64,000 nt of DNA from Flavobacterium aeripolare (GCF_013294025.1 NZ_JABSNL010000001.1:394060-458059); one strand, 5' to 3'; positions 45,738-54,241 are shown, counted from the first letter of the stretch. Made by a program: numbers and translations. The notes: generated by a model not told the origin, from the letters alone.

Positions 45738-46856
45738 TTACTTGATTTTCTTTTTACGATTTGTTTCATAATCTTCAAAAATCATTTCGCCTAAACCTTT
45801 AAGTCCGGTATAAAATGCCTTTCCTTGATTGGCCTCAGTAAATTTATTTACAAATTTTTGAAGGTAAGGATCATTTGCAATCATAAAAGTAGTAATTGGT
45901 ATGTGCAGTTTTCTAGCTTGCTGAGCTTGGTTGTAGCATTTATCTACAATGTATTCATCAAGACCATTACTGTTCATGTAGTACGATCCGTCGCGCTCTC
46001 TAATACAACTTGGTTTACCATCAGTAATCATAAAGATTTGCTTGTTGGTATTTCGTTTTCTACGCAACATGTCCATCGCTAGCTGTAATCCTGCAACTGT
46101 ATTAGTGTGAAACGGTCCCACTTTTAAATACGGTAAATCTTTGATAGCAATTGGCCAGGCATCATTACCAAAAACCAATATATCTAATGTGTCTTTAGGG
46201 TACCGCGTCGTGATCAACTCAGCAAGAGCCATAGCCACTTTTTTTGCAGGAGTAATTCTATCTTCACCATACAAAATCATACTGTGACTTATATCAATCA
46301 TCAACACGGTACTCATTTGGGATTTATGCTGTGTATCTTCGACAACTAGGTCATTTTCGGTCAGCATAAAATCAGCTACACCGTTGTTTATTTGGGCATT
46401 TCTTAAGCTCTCTGTTAACGAAATACTTTCTAATCCGTCCCCAAAATGGAATTCTCTAAACTCACCTGTATGCTCATCACCAGTACCAGAATGCTTGGTT
46501 TTATGGTTCCCACTGCTCGTACGTTTTAAATTACCAAAAATTTGGTCTAAAGCTTGTTGACGTATCGCTCTTTCTGTCTTAGCAGTTATACCCAGTCCAG
46601 ATGTACCGTCGTCTTTAACTTCGTCTCTTATATACCCTTTCTTCTTTAAATCTTCTATAAAATCATCAATTGTATAGTGTTCATCGGTGAGTTTGTACTC
46701 TACATCTAATTCCCGCAACCATTCAATGGCTTCATCAAAATCTCCTGAAGTATGCGTGATTAATTCTTTGAAAATACCAAAGAGTTTATCAAACGGAGAC
46801 TGACTTGGCGCTTCGTATTGCTTGAAATAAAATCCTTTTTTATTATCATTTTTCAT
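45738..46856 (-). CDS. VWA-domain protein, partner of the AAA+ ATPase
   Basis: 372 aa, soluble. The N-terminal half is helical and charged. The C-terminal half is a von Willebrand A domain with the metal-site motif VLMIDISHSM near residue 185 (DxSxS) and a later MITDGKPS. It is transcribed ahead of the MoxR-like gene on the same strand, and VWA proteins of this kind act with such ATPases. The divergent 142-base gap to the ABC ATPase gene holds the promoters. Substrate unknown. Confidence 0.88.
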   Translation of the reverse strand: MKNDNKKGFYFKQYEAPSQSPFDKLFGIFKELITHTSGDFDEAIEWLRELDVEYKLTDEHYTIDDFIEDLKKKGYIRDEVKDDGTSGLGITAKTERAIRQQALDQIFGNLKRTSSGNHKTKHSGTGDEHTGEFREFHFGDGLESISLTESLRNAQINNGVADFMLTENDLVVEDTQHKSQMSTVLMIDISHSMILYGEDRITPAKKVAMALAELITTRYPKDTLDILVFGNDAWPIAIKDLPYLKVGPFHTNTVAGLQLAMDMLRRKRNTNKQIFMITDGKPSCIRERDGSYYMNSNGLDEYIVDKCYNQAQQARKLHIPITTFMIANDPYLQKFVNKFTEANQGKAFYTGLKGLGEMIFEDYETNRKKKIK

Positions 46857-46998
46857 AACTTTAAAATTACATCATTTATAATATTCATGAAACAAACGAT
46901 TATTAATTTTTAGTTAAAAAGATTTTACTTTTTTGTGCGTATTTTAGTCAGCTATATCAAACAATTATTCTTAAATTTATATTTCCAAAATTTAAGAA

Positions 46999-48234
46999 AT
47001 GCACGATTTAGAACATTGGGGAATTATACTTTCCAATCAGGTTGATAAAAAGACTTTTATTGAAACCATATTAACTGAAAACACCATCACTGAATTACAA
47101 AGTTATAAAAATAAGAAAGGTGTATTATTCTCTGATATTGCCATAGAAGCATATATCAACAAGGAGTATTACGAAGATGATGTAACGAACTCCCCTATAC
47201 AAAAAGGACGAAAATTAAGAACATTCTCCTCTGGTGAGCGTAAAAAAGTATATCTAGAATATTGTATCAATCAATTTCCTGATTTCATGATTCTTGATAA
47301 CCCTCTTGATCATTTAGATATTAGTTCTAGAGCGGCAATAGCACTGCAATTAGAAGAGATTTCGAAAAAAATTCCTTTGATTATTATTGTAAATAGACAA
47401 GTAGATCTCTTTTCATTTGTAACTACTAAGGCAGTTATTAAAGACAATTCTTTTAGTTTTCATCCCTTTGAAATTGACACCACCTATCTAAATTCACAGA
47501 CTAATCCTGTTATTCCGCTTCCAATTGAAGGAGTACATTTAGATCTAGATGTTTTAATAGAAATGAAGAATCTAAACGTTAGCTATTTAGAAAAAGGTAT
47601 TTTAAAAAATATCAATTGGACGATTGAAAAAGGAGACTTTTGGCATTTACATGGCCCAAATGGTTCTGGAAAGAGCACCCTATTATCGTTAATTACAGGA
47701 GAAAACACAAAAGGTTACGACCAAGATTTACATTTATTTGGGTTCAAGAAAGGAAGTGGTGAATCGATCTGGGACATCAAGAAAAACATTGGCTATTTTT
47801 CTACCGCAATGACCGATTTATTTCAAAAAAACGATAGCTTAGAAAACATGATTCTATCCGGTTTTTTTGATTCTATCGGACTTTATGTAAAACCTACAGA
47901 CCTACAGAAAAAAGCAGTTACGCAATGGTTAGAAGTTGTTGCAATGACCCATCATAAAAATACCTTATTTCGCAATCTATCAGTAGGCCAGCAACGTATA
48001 GCATTAATTATTAGAGCCGTATTAAAACACCCCCCATTATTGATTCTAGATGAAGCATTAGAGGGATTAGATGATTCAAATGTGGCATTAGTAAGCAGCT
48101 TGATAATGCTTTTATCGACACAAACCGCCATAACAATTTTATATGTTTCCCATCGAAAAGAAGCGACTATCCATCCCAAGAAATTCATAGAATTAGTACC
48201 TAGTCCTGCTGGCTCTACTGCTACAATAAATTAA
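46999..48234 (+). CDS. ModF-like ABC ATPase with a P-loop-less first domain
   Basis: 411 aa, no membrane segments. The second half is a complete ABC ATPase: Walker A GPNGSGKST near residue 217, signature LSVGQQRIAL near 332 and Walker B LLILDEALEGLD near 353. The first half (1-160) has an ABC signature (FSSGERKKV near 75) and a Walker B (DFMILDNPLDHLD near 95) but no Walker A. ModF of enterobacteria, a two-domain soluble ABC protein, is the closest match in layout but is longer. The first domain is therefore truncated and probably cannot bind ATP on its own; it may complement the second domain's site. The role is not known. Confidence 0.82.
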   Translation: MHDLEHWGIILSNQVDKKTFIETILTENTITELQSYKNKKGVLFSDIAIEAYINKEYYEDDVTNSPIQKGRKLRTFSSGERKKVYLEYCINQFPDFMILDNPLDHLDISSRAAIALQLEEISKKIPLIIIVNRQVDLFSFVTTKAVIKDNSFSFHPFEIDTTYLNSQTNPVIPLPIEGVHLDLDVLIEMKNLNVSYLEKGILKNINWTIEKGDFWHLHGPNGSGKSTLLSLITGENTKGYDQDLHLFGFKKGSGESIWDIKKNIGYFSTAMTDLFQKNDSLENMILSGFFDSIGLYVKPTDLQKKAVTQWLEVVAMTHHKNTLFRNLSVGQQRIALIIRAVLKHPPLLILDEALEGLDDSNVALVSSLIMLLSTQTAITILYVSHRKEATIHPKKFIELVPSPAGSTATIN

Positions 48235-48238
48235 GTTT

Positions 48239-48319
48239 GGGCGTGACCACAAGGGTCGTGCTTTACACTCTCAATCTCCCCAGAAAATTGGGAAGGATTT
48301 CCGTTGCAATCACTCACGC
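48239..48319 (-). ncRNA. Structured intergenic element, copy 3 (three-way-junction form)
   Basis: GCGTGA (48241-48246) pairs with TCACGC (48314-48319). Inside lie a hairpin GACC/GGTC and an arm TCCC/GGGA. On the minus strand the arm is flanked by GATTGCAACGGAAATCC and GATTGAGAGTGTAAAGC, the same core as in the copies at 10564 and 42411. The outer part (GTCGTGC, CTCACGC) resembles a repeat I remember from many Bacteroidetes genomes. It lies between convergent genes. Confidence 0.6.
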
Positions 48320-48351
48320 AAAAAAAACAAATACAAAACAAGAAGTTGGCT

Positions 48352-48726
48352 TTAATAAAAGTCCCCATCGACGTAGAACCAATTTCCTTCCTCTAGTTTA
48401 AAAATAGAATGTTCGTGATGTACTTGAGATTGTCCTTCACTATCAATATAAAAAGCCTTAAAAGTAACGGTGTTCACAGTGGCATTGACCACTAGCAATT
48501 TAATCCACTGGTTGCTCAAAGCCCAATCTTGAATATCTTCAAGCTTATGGTGCTTTCTAGTTGAAAAATGAGTTGTAGCAACAAGATATTTGGCGTTATT
48601 AGTGGCAAAAGCAGCGTATCGTGATCGCATTAAAGCTTCGGCAGTTGCAGGTTTTGCAGTGCCATTCAAGTAAGGAGCACAACATTTATCAAATGTTAAA
48701 TGAGAACCACAATAACAATGTGTCAT
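48352..48726 (-). CDS. ychJ: YchJ-family SEC-C protein
   Basis: 124 aa. It opens with the metal-binding SEC-C motif (CYCGSHLTFDKCC) at residues 4-16, followed by the family segment ALMRSRYAAFATNNAKYLVATTH. The C-terminal part has the cystatin/NTF2-like strands of the YchJ (UPF0225) middle domain. Full YchJ has a second SEC-C motif at the C-terminus, which is absent here, so this is the short form common in Bacteroidetes. The exact function is unknown. It is probably co-transcribed with the two small genes upstream. Confidence 0.88.
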   Translation of the reverse strand: MTHCYCGSHLTFDKCCAPYLNGTAKPATAEALMRSRYAAFATNNAKYLVATTHFSTRKHHKLEDIQDWALSNQWIKLLVVNATVNTVTFKAFYIDSEGQSQVHHEHSIFKLEEGNWFYVDGDFY

Positions 48727-48737
48727 CTAATTAAAAA

Positions 48738-48968
48738 TTAAGTTGCGCTTCTCAAAGCAATGATTTTTTGTTGCAATTGATTTAATAGCACTTGATACTT
48801 ACTAATCTCAATCAAGTCGTCATCATCATCTGAAAAATCTAGTAAATCGTCTAATTGCTCGCTTACCTCAATCAATCTATCGTTTGCTTCATCTGCATCC
48901 TTAGCAACAATTAAATCAATAATCTCTTGCACATTTTGTTTTAAAGAAACGTATTTATTCTCTTCCAT
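48738..48968 (-). CDS. Small acidic helical protein, hypothetical
   Basis: 76 aa, predicted entirely helical, with an acidic run (DDDDDLIE) in the middle and heptad-like leucines on either side. No family recognised. It lies 11 bases upstream of ychJ and 10 bases downstream of another small ORF, so the three form a probable operon. Confidence 0.6.
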   Translation of the reverse strand: MEENKYVSLKQNVQEIIDLIVAKDADEANDRLIEVSEQLDDLLDFSDDDDDLIEISKYQVLLNQLQQKIIALRSAT

Positions 48969-48978
48969 ATATTATAAT

Positions 48979-49131
48979 CTAAATTTCACCAGAAGCTTTA
49001 GCTTCATTAAATTTTTTTGTGATCTCTTTTAATTTTTCGGCTCTTGTTGTTTTCGCTAATTTAGCTTTATCTTGAGCTTTGTGTAGCTTGTCATTATGTT
49101 TCTTGATATTTCTATCGTTATTTCTACTCAT
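48979..49131 (-). CDS. Very small basic protein (50 aa)
   Basis: The reading frame starts MSRNNDRNIKKHNDKL and ends KKFNEAKASGEI. It is strongly lysine-rich and helical, with no cysteine. Codon use and the tight spacing to the next gene (10 bases) support a real gene, although it is short. It heads the three-gene minus-strand cluster ending in ychJ. Function unknown. Confidence 0.6.
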   Translation of the reverse strand: MSRNNDRNIKKHNDKLHKAQDKAKLAKTTRAEKLKEITKKFNEAKASGEI

Positions 49132-49350
49132 AGTTCTCTTATTTTAATTACCATTTAAACTCAGCTATTCTTTCATAATAATCAAGTTTGTTTTATTTAC
49201 TGCAAAGTTCGTTTTTTTTTAAACAACAATAGTAACAAAAAAGAACAAGAGTAGACAAATAGCTGTAGCTTAACAGTTTTACATTATTTACACCTTAATT
49301 AATAACAATAGCTGAAAATAAATTAAAAAAATGTAAATAATTACTCAATT

Positions 49351-49408
49351 TAGCAACTTTAAAGCAAAATAAGTTGCTATGTTAAATCATTTGGTTACTT
49401 TTAAGTAA
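49351..49408. promoter_or_regulatory. Inverted repeats upstream of the PAS kinase
   Basis: TAGCAACTT (49351-49359) recurs inverted as AAGTTGCTA (49371-49379) with an 11-base loop. A second palindrome TTACTTTTAAGTAA lies at 49395-49408. Both are within 95 bases of the kinase ATG and could be operators or a leader hairpin. The remainder of 49132-49444 shows no gene. Confidence 0.4.
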
Positions 49409-49444
49409 GCAAAACCGCATTAAAACCTACAAATCTGGTAATTG

Positions 49445-52288
49445 ATGAAAGTACAAACATATTGGTCCAAAATCTTAAATTGGCATATAATTAATCCTAG
49501 ATTCTCAGGATTGATTGTGTTTGTATTTCTAGCTATTGTTTTTTCGATCACCGCTGTAAGACAATTCTTGTCTGAGACAGAGATGAAGAATACTAAAAGA
49601 GCAAATACATTGGAGCTAATTAATCGAAATATTGAGCAATCCTTAAAAAATGATTACATAACAGCACTAACACTTGCCCTCACTATAAATGATGAAGGTG
49701 TACCACAAGACTTTGAAGAAATAGGGAAAAAATTGGTAAGCTCTAGTCCTAGTATAAGCGCTGTTCAATTGGTTCCTAATGGTATTATTAAATACACCTA
49801 CCCTGCCGAGGGGAATGAAGCTGCGATGGACCTAAATATATTTAAAGCAGAGCATACAAAAAAAGACGTACTCAAAACCCTGAAATTTCGCAAAATGGTC
49901 TTTTCAGGACCTCTAGAATTAAAACAAGGTGGAAGAGCCATTATAGGTAGACTGCCTGTTTATATAAAAGGAAAATTCTGGGGTTTTACAGCGGTCATTA
50001 TTAGCTTAGATAAATTTCTTGATGCTGCGGGTGCTAACATTATTGATCATAGTAAATATGAATTTCAATTATCCAAAAAAAATTATCGCACTGGAGCAAC
50101 AGATTTGTTTATAGCTCAAAAAACCAAGTTCACAAAGGACAACTTTGTCAAAAAAATCATTCCTGAAGGGGAATGGGAAATTTATTTAATCGATAAACAG
50201 ACCAATCGATTAATGATTAACTTATTTGTGAGTCTGTTTCTTGGACTAATTCTAGCCATTACTTTTGCAATGCTAACTATTTTACTACTTAAAAGAGCCA
50301 CGCAATTAAAAGTTTTAGTAGATAAACAAGCGCTAAATATTAAAGACAACGAAATAAAATTTAAAACAATTTTTGATCAAGCCGCAGTGGGTATTGCCAA
50401 TGTAAATGGTAGAACAGGACAGTTTATTGAAGTAAATAACTATTTCTGTAAGATGCTGGGATATACTCAAGAAGAGATGAAATTAAAAACGTTTCAGTCA
50501 ATCACACACTTAGATGACCTTACTGAAGACCTTGATAATGTTAAAAAATTAAAAGATAGAGAAATAGAAGAGTATTCGATGGAAAAAAGATACTTCTCTA
50601 AAAACGGAGCTATTGTATGGGCTAACTTAACTGTTACGCCACTGTTTAACCAAGATCAAAAACAGATTAGTGTTATAGGTATTATCGAAGATATAACTGC
50701 CAAAAAAGCAAACGAAGAACTTCTAAAAAAGAATGAAAATCACTTTAAAGCACTATTTGATGATTCTCCACTACCAATTAGAGAGGAGGATTATTCCGCA
50801 GTAAAAATCGAACTCGCATTACTAGGTTTAATGAATAAACCTGAGGACGAAATCAATACATTTTTAATAGCCAATCCTTTGATTGTAGAAAAAATTAGAA
50901 ATCTCATCAAAATTAATCATACTAACAAAGCATTTCTAAATTTATACAAAGTAAATTCAAGCAAACAATTGATTGCTTTTAGAAAAAATAATCGACCTGC
51001 TAGTACAGTGGGACACTTTATAAAATTATTGATTGCAATTGCTACTAACAAGCAAAAGTTTCAAATTGACACAAGCATTATAGATATTGAAAATGTCCTG
51101 CATCACATCACCTTCAAATGGAATATTATTGAAGGGTATGAAAATAGCTTAGCCAAGACAATTATAACAAGCGAAGACATAACAGAACGTAAAGATGCAG
51201 AGAAAATAATACAGCGTTCTCAAGAGAAAATACAGTCGTTGATAGACACTGTTGATGGTATTGTATGGGAATGTAATCCCAGTAGCTTTGCGTTCACTTT
51301 TGTAAGTAAAAAAGTGGAAGAAATACTAGGCTATACCGCCGAAGAGTGGTTAGCTTCTCCTACCTTCTGGAGTGATCATATTTATGAAGAGGATAAAGAG
51401 CCCATCATTGATTTTTGCAAGTTCAAAACTGATCGTATGGAAGATCATGACTTTGAATATCGCATGGTAGCAAAGAACAATAGCATTGTTTGGCTGCGCG
51501 ACATTGTTACTGTTGTAACTGAAAACGACAAAATCATTAACCTAAGAGGGATCATGATCGATATTACAAAAACCAAGGAAGTTGAAAAGCATTTAAAAGA
51601 TTCTTTCAACTTGGTTAGTGAGCAAAATAAGCGCTTGCTTAATTTTTCATACATTGTATCACACAACTTACGTTCGCATACTAGTAACATTACCTCATTG
51701 ACAGATTTGATCCAGCACTCAGAAACAGCAGAGGAAAAAGACGAACTAATTGATTTGCTAAAATTAGTAAGTAATGCTCTTAATGATACACTTTATAATT
51801 TAAATGAGGTCGTAAATATTCAAACAAACCTAAATCTAATAGTAGAGAAAATAAAACTCAAACCCTATTTAGACAACACCTTGACTATTTTACGCAATGA
51901 GATAAGGGCAAATGACATTACAATAAATTCAAATATTACTAATGCGATTACCATCCAATATAACCCCGCTTATCTAGAAAGCATCTTATACAATATGATC
52001 TCTAATGCTGTTCGATACTGCGATAAAATCCGACAATGTGAAGTAACTATAAATTATTCCTGCGAGGAGGGTGTCAAGTACTTAAGTATCAGTGACAACG
52101 GAATTGGTATTGATTTAAATCGTAATGGTGATAAAATATTCGGTATGTACAAGACTTTCACTGACCATGTAGATTCTAAAGGTATTGGGCTATTTATAAC
52201 TAAAAATCAAATCGAGGCAATGGGAGGATCGGTTACAGTCGAAAGTGAATTAGGAAAAGGAACTACTTTTAAAATACAGTTAGCATGA
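49445..52288 (+). CDS. CHASE-PAS sensor histidine kinase
   Basis: 947 aa; I start at the ATG at 49445 rather than the adjacent TTG. Transmembrane helices near residues 18-40 and 258-283 enclose a CHASE-like extracytoplasmic sensor domain. Two clear PAS domains follow (about 305-425 and 590-715) with a degenerate one between them. The kinase core has the phosphorylated histidine in IVSHNLRSH near 737, the N-box ISNAVRYC near 852, and G-boxes DNGIGI and GKGTTFKI. The HNLRSH form is common in flavobacterial PAS kinases. The stop codon overlaps the start of the response regulator gene (ATGA), so the pair is translationally coupled. The ligand is unknown. Confidence 0.93.
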   Translation: MKVQTYWSKILNWHIINPRFSGLIVFVFLAIVFSITAVRQFLSETEMKNTKRANTLELINRNIEQSLKNDYITALTLALTINDEGVPQDFEEIGKKLVSSSPSISAVQLVPNGIIKYTYPAEGNEAAMDLNIFKAEHTKKDVLKTLKFRKMVFSGPLELKQGGRAIIGRLPVYIKGKFWGFTAVIISLDKFLDAAGANIIDHSKYEFQLSKKNYRTGATDLFIAQKTKFTKDNFVKKIIPEGEWEIYLIDKQTNRLMINLFVSLFLGLILAITFAMLTILLLKRATQLKVLVDKQALNIKDNEIKFKTIFDQAAVGIANVNGRTGQFIEVNNYFCKMLGYTQEEMKLKTFQSITHLDDLTEDLDNVKKLKDREIEEYSMEKRYFSKNGAIVWANLTVTPLFNQDQKQISVIGIIEDITAKKANEELLKKNENHFKALFDDSPLPIREEDYSAVKIELALLGLMNKPEDEINTFLIANPLIVEKIRNLIKINHTNKAFLNLYKVNSSKQLIAFRKNNRPASTVGHFIKLLIAIATNKQKFQIDTSIIDIENVLHHITFKWNIIEGYENSLAKTIITSEDITERKDAEKIIQRSQEKIQSLIDTVDGIVWECNPSSFAFTFVSKKVEEILGYTAEEWLASPTFWSDHIYEEDKEPIIDFCKFKTDRMEDHDFEYRMVAKNNSIVWLRDIVTVVTENDKIINLRGIMIDITKTKEVEKHLKDSFNLVSEQNKRLLNFSYIVSHNLRSHTSNITSLTDLIQHSETAEEKDELIDLLKLVSNALNDTLYNLNEVVNIQTNLNLIVEKIKLKPYLDNTLTILRNEIRANDITINSNITNAITIQYNPAYLESILYNMISNAVRYCDKIRQCEVTINYSCEEGVKYLSISDNGIGIDLNRNGDKIFGMYKTFTDHVDSKGIGLFITKNQIEAMGGSVTVESELGKGTTFKIQLA

Positions 52289-52680
52289 GTCAAAAAAAGA
52301 TATGGGTTGTAGATGACGATCGCATTTACAAAACGATAATTAAAAAGATAATCGACAAATCAGCTATGTTTAGTGATACTACAACTTTTTCTAACGGAAA
52401 AGAGGCAATCAGTGCATTGAAGGATGCTATTTCAAACAAGGATATACTTCCAGATATTGTATTATTAGATATAGAAATGCCTGTGATGGATGGCTGGGGC
52501 TTCATGGAGGAATTTGCATTAATAAAAGAAAACATTCCACCGCGCCTTATTATCTACATTTCAAGTTCTTCTATAGCTATAGAAGACAAATTAAAGGCTA
52601 AAAACAATCCTAATATTGTAGGCTATATGTCTAAACCTATTACCATTGACGATCTTAAATTAATCGCTGATTTTAATTAA
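52285..52680 (+). CDS. Single-domain response regulator
   Basis: 131 aa, only a receiver domain: VVDDD acidic pocket, phospho-acceptor aspartate in VLLDIEMP near residue 60 and lysine in MSKPIT near 110. No output domain, so it must act by protein contact or as a phosphate shuttle, like CheY- or Rcp1-type regulators. It is coupled to the kinase gene by a four-base overlap. Its stop codon shares the palindrome TTAA with the stop of the convergent gene. Confidence 0.93.
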   Translation: MSQKKIWVVDDDRIYKTIIKKIIDKSAMFSDTTTFSNGKEAISALKDAISNKDILPDIVLLDIEMPVMDGWGFMEEFALIKENIPPRLIIYISSSSIAIEDKLKAKNNPNIVGYMSKPITIDDLKLIADFN

Positions 52681-53225
52681 GGTAGTAGCGTGCTTTTAAT
52701 CTCCTCTAGACTTTTTTCGGTAAAAATTAATTGCTCGATAATGGTTTTTCTAAGCACGTCTAAATCCTCATAATCATAATACTTAGCCCATGAGGTTAAT
52801 TCGAATAAGTTCCGAATTTGCTTTATTTTTTTAGTGGTATCAAAGCTGGTACGCAATACTGCTTTATGATCGTACTGTGGATTATTTTTATGCTCATAGT
52901 TGACTGTGCGATTAACATAATCTGCAGCGATATAATATAGCTTTTCTATGACATTATCAGGATAGAAGGAATCCCAATTAGCAAAACCTAATTTAGTTTT
53001 TGATACAGATGGAGGATCAAGTGCAATCAATCTCCATTTGCTATTAGCAAGCCTGCCCCAGTGATGCGATAAACGATACATGCCTTTATCTGTATAGTAA
53101 TAGGTACTTCCTGCTTTACTATTAAATTGTGCTTTCAAACCTTCAATTCTCGAAATAGCAACTTCTTCAAAAACGCAAAAGGTATTTTTAAAAGCATTAG
53201 GAGCTGGTTTTATATTTTTTTCCAT
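52677..53225 (-). CDS. Conserved hypothetical protein
   Basis: 182 aa from the ATG at 53225; the upstream TTG would lie inside a promoter box and is rejected. Soluble, rich in aromatic residues (for example STYYYTDKGMYRLSHHWGRLANSKW, shown here in part as YRLSHHWGRLANSKW), with many charged helices after residue 90. No catalytic motif is evident and I do not know the family. It is convergent with the response regulator. Confidence 0.75.
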   Translation of the reverse strand: MEKNIKPAPNAFKNTFCVFEEVAISRIEGLKAQFNSKAGSTYYYTDKGMYRLSHHWGRLANSKWRLIALDPPSVSKTKLGFANWDSFYPDNVIEKLYYIAADYVNRTVNYEHKNNPQYDHKAVLRTSFDTTKKIKQIRNLFELTSWAKYYDYEDLDVLRKTIIEQLIFTEKSLEEIKSTLLP

Positions 53226-53228
53226 GCG

Positions 53229-53236
53229 CAAATATA
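53229..53236 (-). promoter_or_regulatory. Candidate -7 box almost touching the hypothetical gene
   Basis: On the minus strand TATATTTG ends four bases before the ATG at 53225. If real, the transcript would begin at or next to the start codon. Confidence 0.4.
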
Positions 53237-53274
53237 ATCAGAAAGTACAGAATAGAAAACAAGGAATAAATGAT

Positions 53275-53282
53275 TAACTTTG
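53275..53282 (+). promoter_or_regulatory. Promoter -7 box of the 82-aa gene
   Basis: TAACTTTG, identical to the uvrA -7 box, 27 bases before the ATG at 53310. No TTG at the ideal upstream distance. Confidence 0.6.
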
Positions 53283-53309
53283 CCACTTTAAAATCTAAAA
53301 ATAAATATC

Positions 53310-53558
53310 ATGACAAAGACTTCAGACGAAAAAATGTTGCAGAAAGGGGTTTACACAGGAGTAATTGAAAAAGATGAAAACAACAATTTCTTTTGCGGAG
53401 CTTATCTTTTAGATTACAAGATGGTAGTTGCTAAACATGCTTTAGGAGATTTAGTTACGATTAAAACCGTAATCGAAAACCCAAGCGATATCAGTCATAA
53501 TAAATACCCTAAAAAGTCTAAAAACTTTGATAAAGCAAATCATAAGCCACAACAATAA
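53310..53558 (+). CDS. Small conserved protein, hypothetical
   Basis: 82 aa, soluble and basic at the C-terminus (KKSKNFDKANHKPQQ). The first 55 residues look like a small beta-barrel (GVYTGVIEKDENNNFFCGAYLLDYKMVVAKHALGDLVTI in outline: GVYTGVIE, FFCGAYLL, MVVAKHALG). Family not recognised. It is preceded by a good -7 box, so probably expressed alone. Confidence 0.65.
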   Translation: MTKTSDEKMLQKGVYTGVIEKDENNNFFCGAYLLDYKMVVAKHALGDLVTIKTVIENPSDISHNKYPKKSKNFDKANHKPQQ

Positions 53559-53641
53559 ATAGTTTTTGTGATTGTAGTTAGAACCCAACAATGATTTTCT
53601 TATTTTTTTTTAAGGACTAAGTAAAAGATTAAAAAAAAGTG

Positions 53642-53649
53642 TACCTTTG
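53642..53649 (+). promoter_or_regulatory. Promoter -7 box of the DnaJ-KTSC gene
   Basis: TACCTTTG, an exact consensus match, 69 bases before the ATG at 53719. Confidence 0.6.
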
Positions 53650-53718
53650 CAAAAAATTGTTGTTTTTTAAGATCAATTGAATAAAATTCTAATTAAAAGA
53701 CAAGTAGTTACCTTATTT

Positions 53719-54159
53719 ATGAAAAAAATAGTTGAATACCGCAAGTTACTTAATGTAGATAAAACTGCAGAATTAAAAGATTTAAAAACCATTTATCGTA
53801 ATGCGATGAAAGAATCTCACCCTGATAAATTTCAAGGAGATGAAGCTGGTTTAAAAGCTGCAGAAGAAAATAGTAAAAAAATTATTGAGGCTTACCACTT
53901 TTTAGTAAGTATCAATCCAGAAACTATTAAAGTTAACTTACCAGAATACACTGAAACAATTACTACTGCTACAATTACAGATTACAAATTTGTTGAAGGT
54001 AGATTAATCATCAATTTCTCAAACGGAAGTGTTTACGAATACATTAGTGTTCCTAAAGCTACTTACGTAAAAATGGTAAATGCTGATTCTCCAGGTAGAT
54101 TTGCAAAAAGACATATCTTGAATTCATTTACATGGAGAAAAACAATAAATCAAGACTAA
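53719..54159 (+). CDS. DnaJ-like domain fused to a KTSC domain
   Basis: 146 aa from the ATG at 53719 (MKKIVEYRKLLNVD); an upstream TTG reading is rejected. Residues 1-70 form a J domain with the HPDK tripeptide-plus-lysine near residue 34, the site that stimulates Hsp70 ATPase. Residues 85-143 match the KTSC domain (FVEGRLIINFSNGSVYEYISVP, shown in outline, then YVKMVNADSPGRF). KTSC is found alone or fused to lysyl-tRNA synthetase and nucleic-acid-related proteins, and its role is unresolved. The fusion suggests a co-chaperone that targets Hsp70 to a KTSC ligand. A bidirectional terminator follows. Confidence 0.85.
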   Translation: MKKIVEYRKLLNVDKTAELKDLKTIYRNAMKESHPDKFQGDEAGLKAAEENSKKIIEAYHFLVSINPETIKVNLPEYTETITTATITDYKFVEGRLIINFSNGSVYEYISVPKATYVKMVNADSPGRFAKRHILNSFTWRKTINQD

Positions 54160-54195
54160 TTGATTTGCCTTTTCTACTCTAACTGAGTTAAAAAT

Positions 54196-54225
54196 AAAAA
54201 GCCCAATTTTTAAATTGGGCTTTTC
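54196..54225. terminator. Bidirectional terminator
   Basis: AAAAGCCCAATTT (54197-54209) and AAATTGGGCTTTT (54212-54224) form a perfect stem with a two-base spacer (the real loop will be larger). It lies between convergent genes. Confidence 0.9.
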
Positions 54226-54241
54226 TTGTTTTGACAATTAA

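Noticed and set aside
44174..48234. MoxR-VWA-ABC cluster as an anti-phage system
   Set aside because: No nuclease, reverse transcriptase, Toll or protease effector is adjacent, and the genes are typical chromosomal families with separate promoters.
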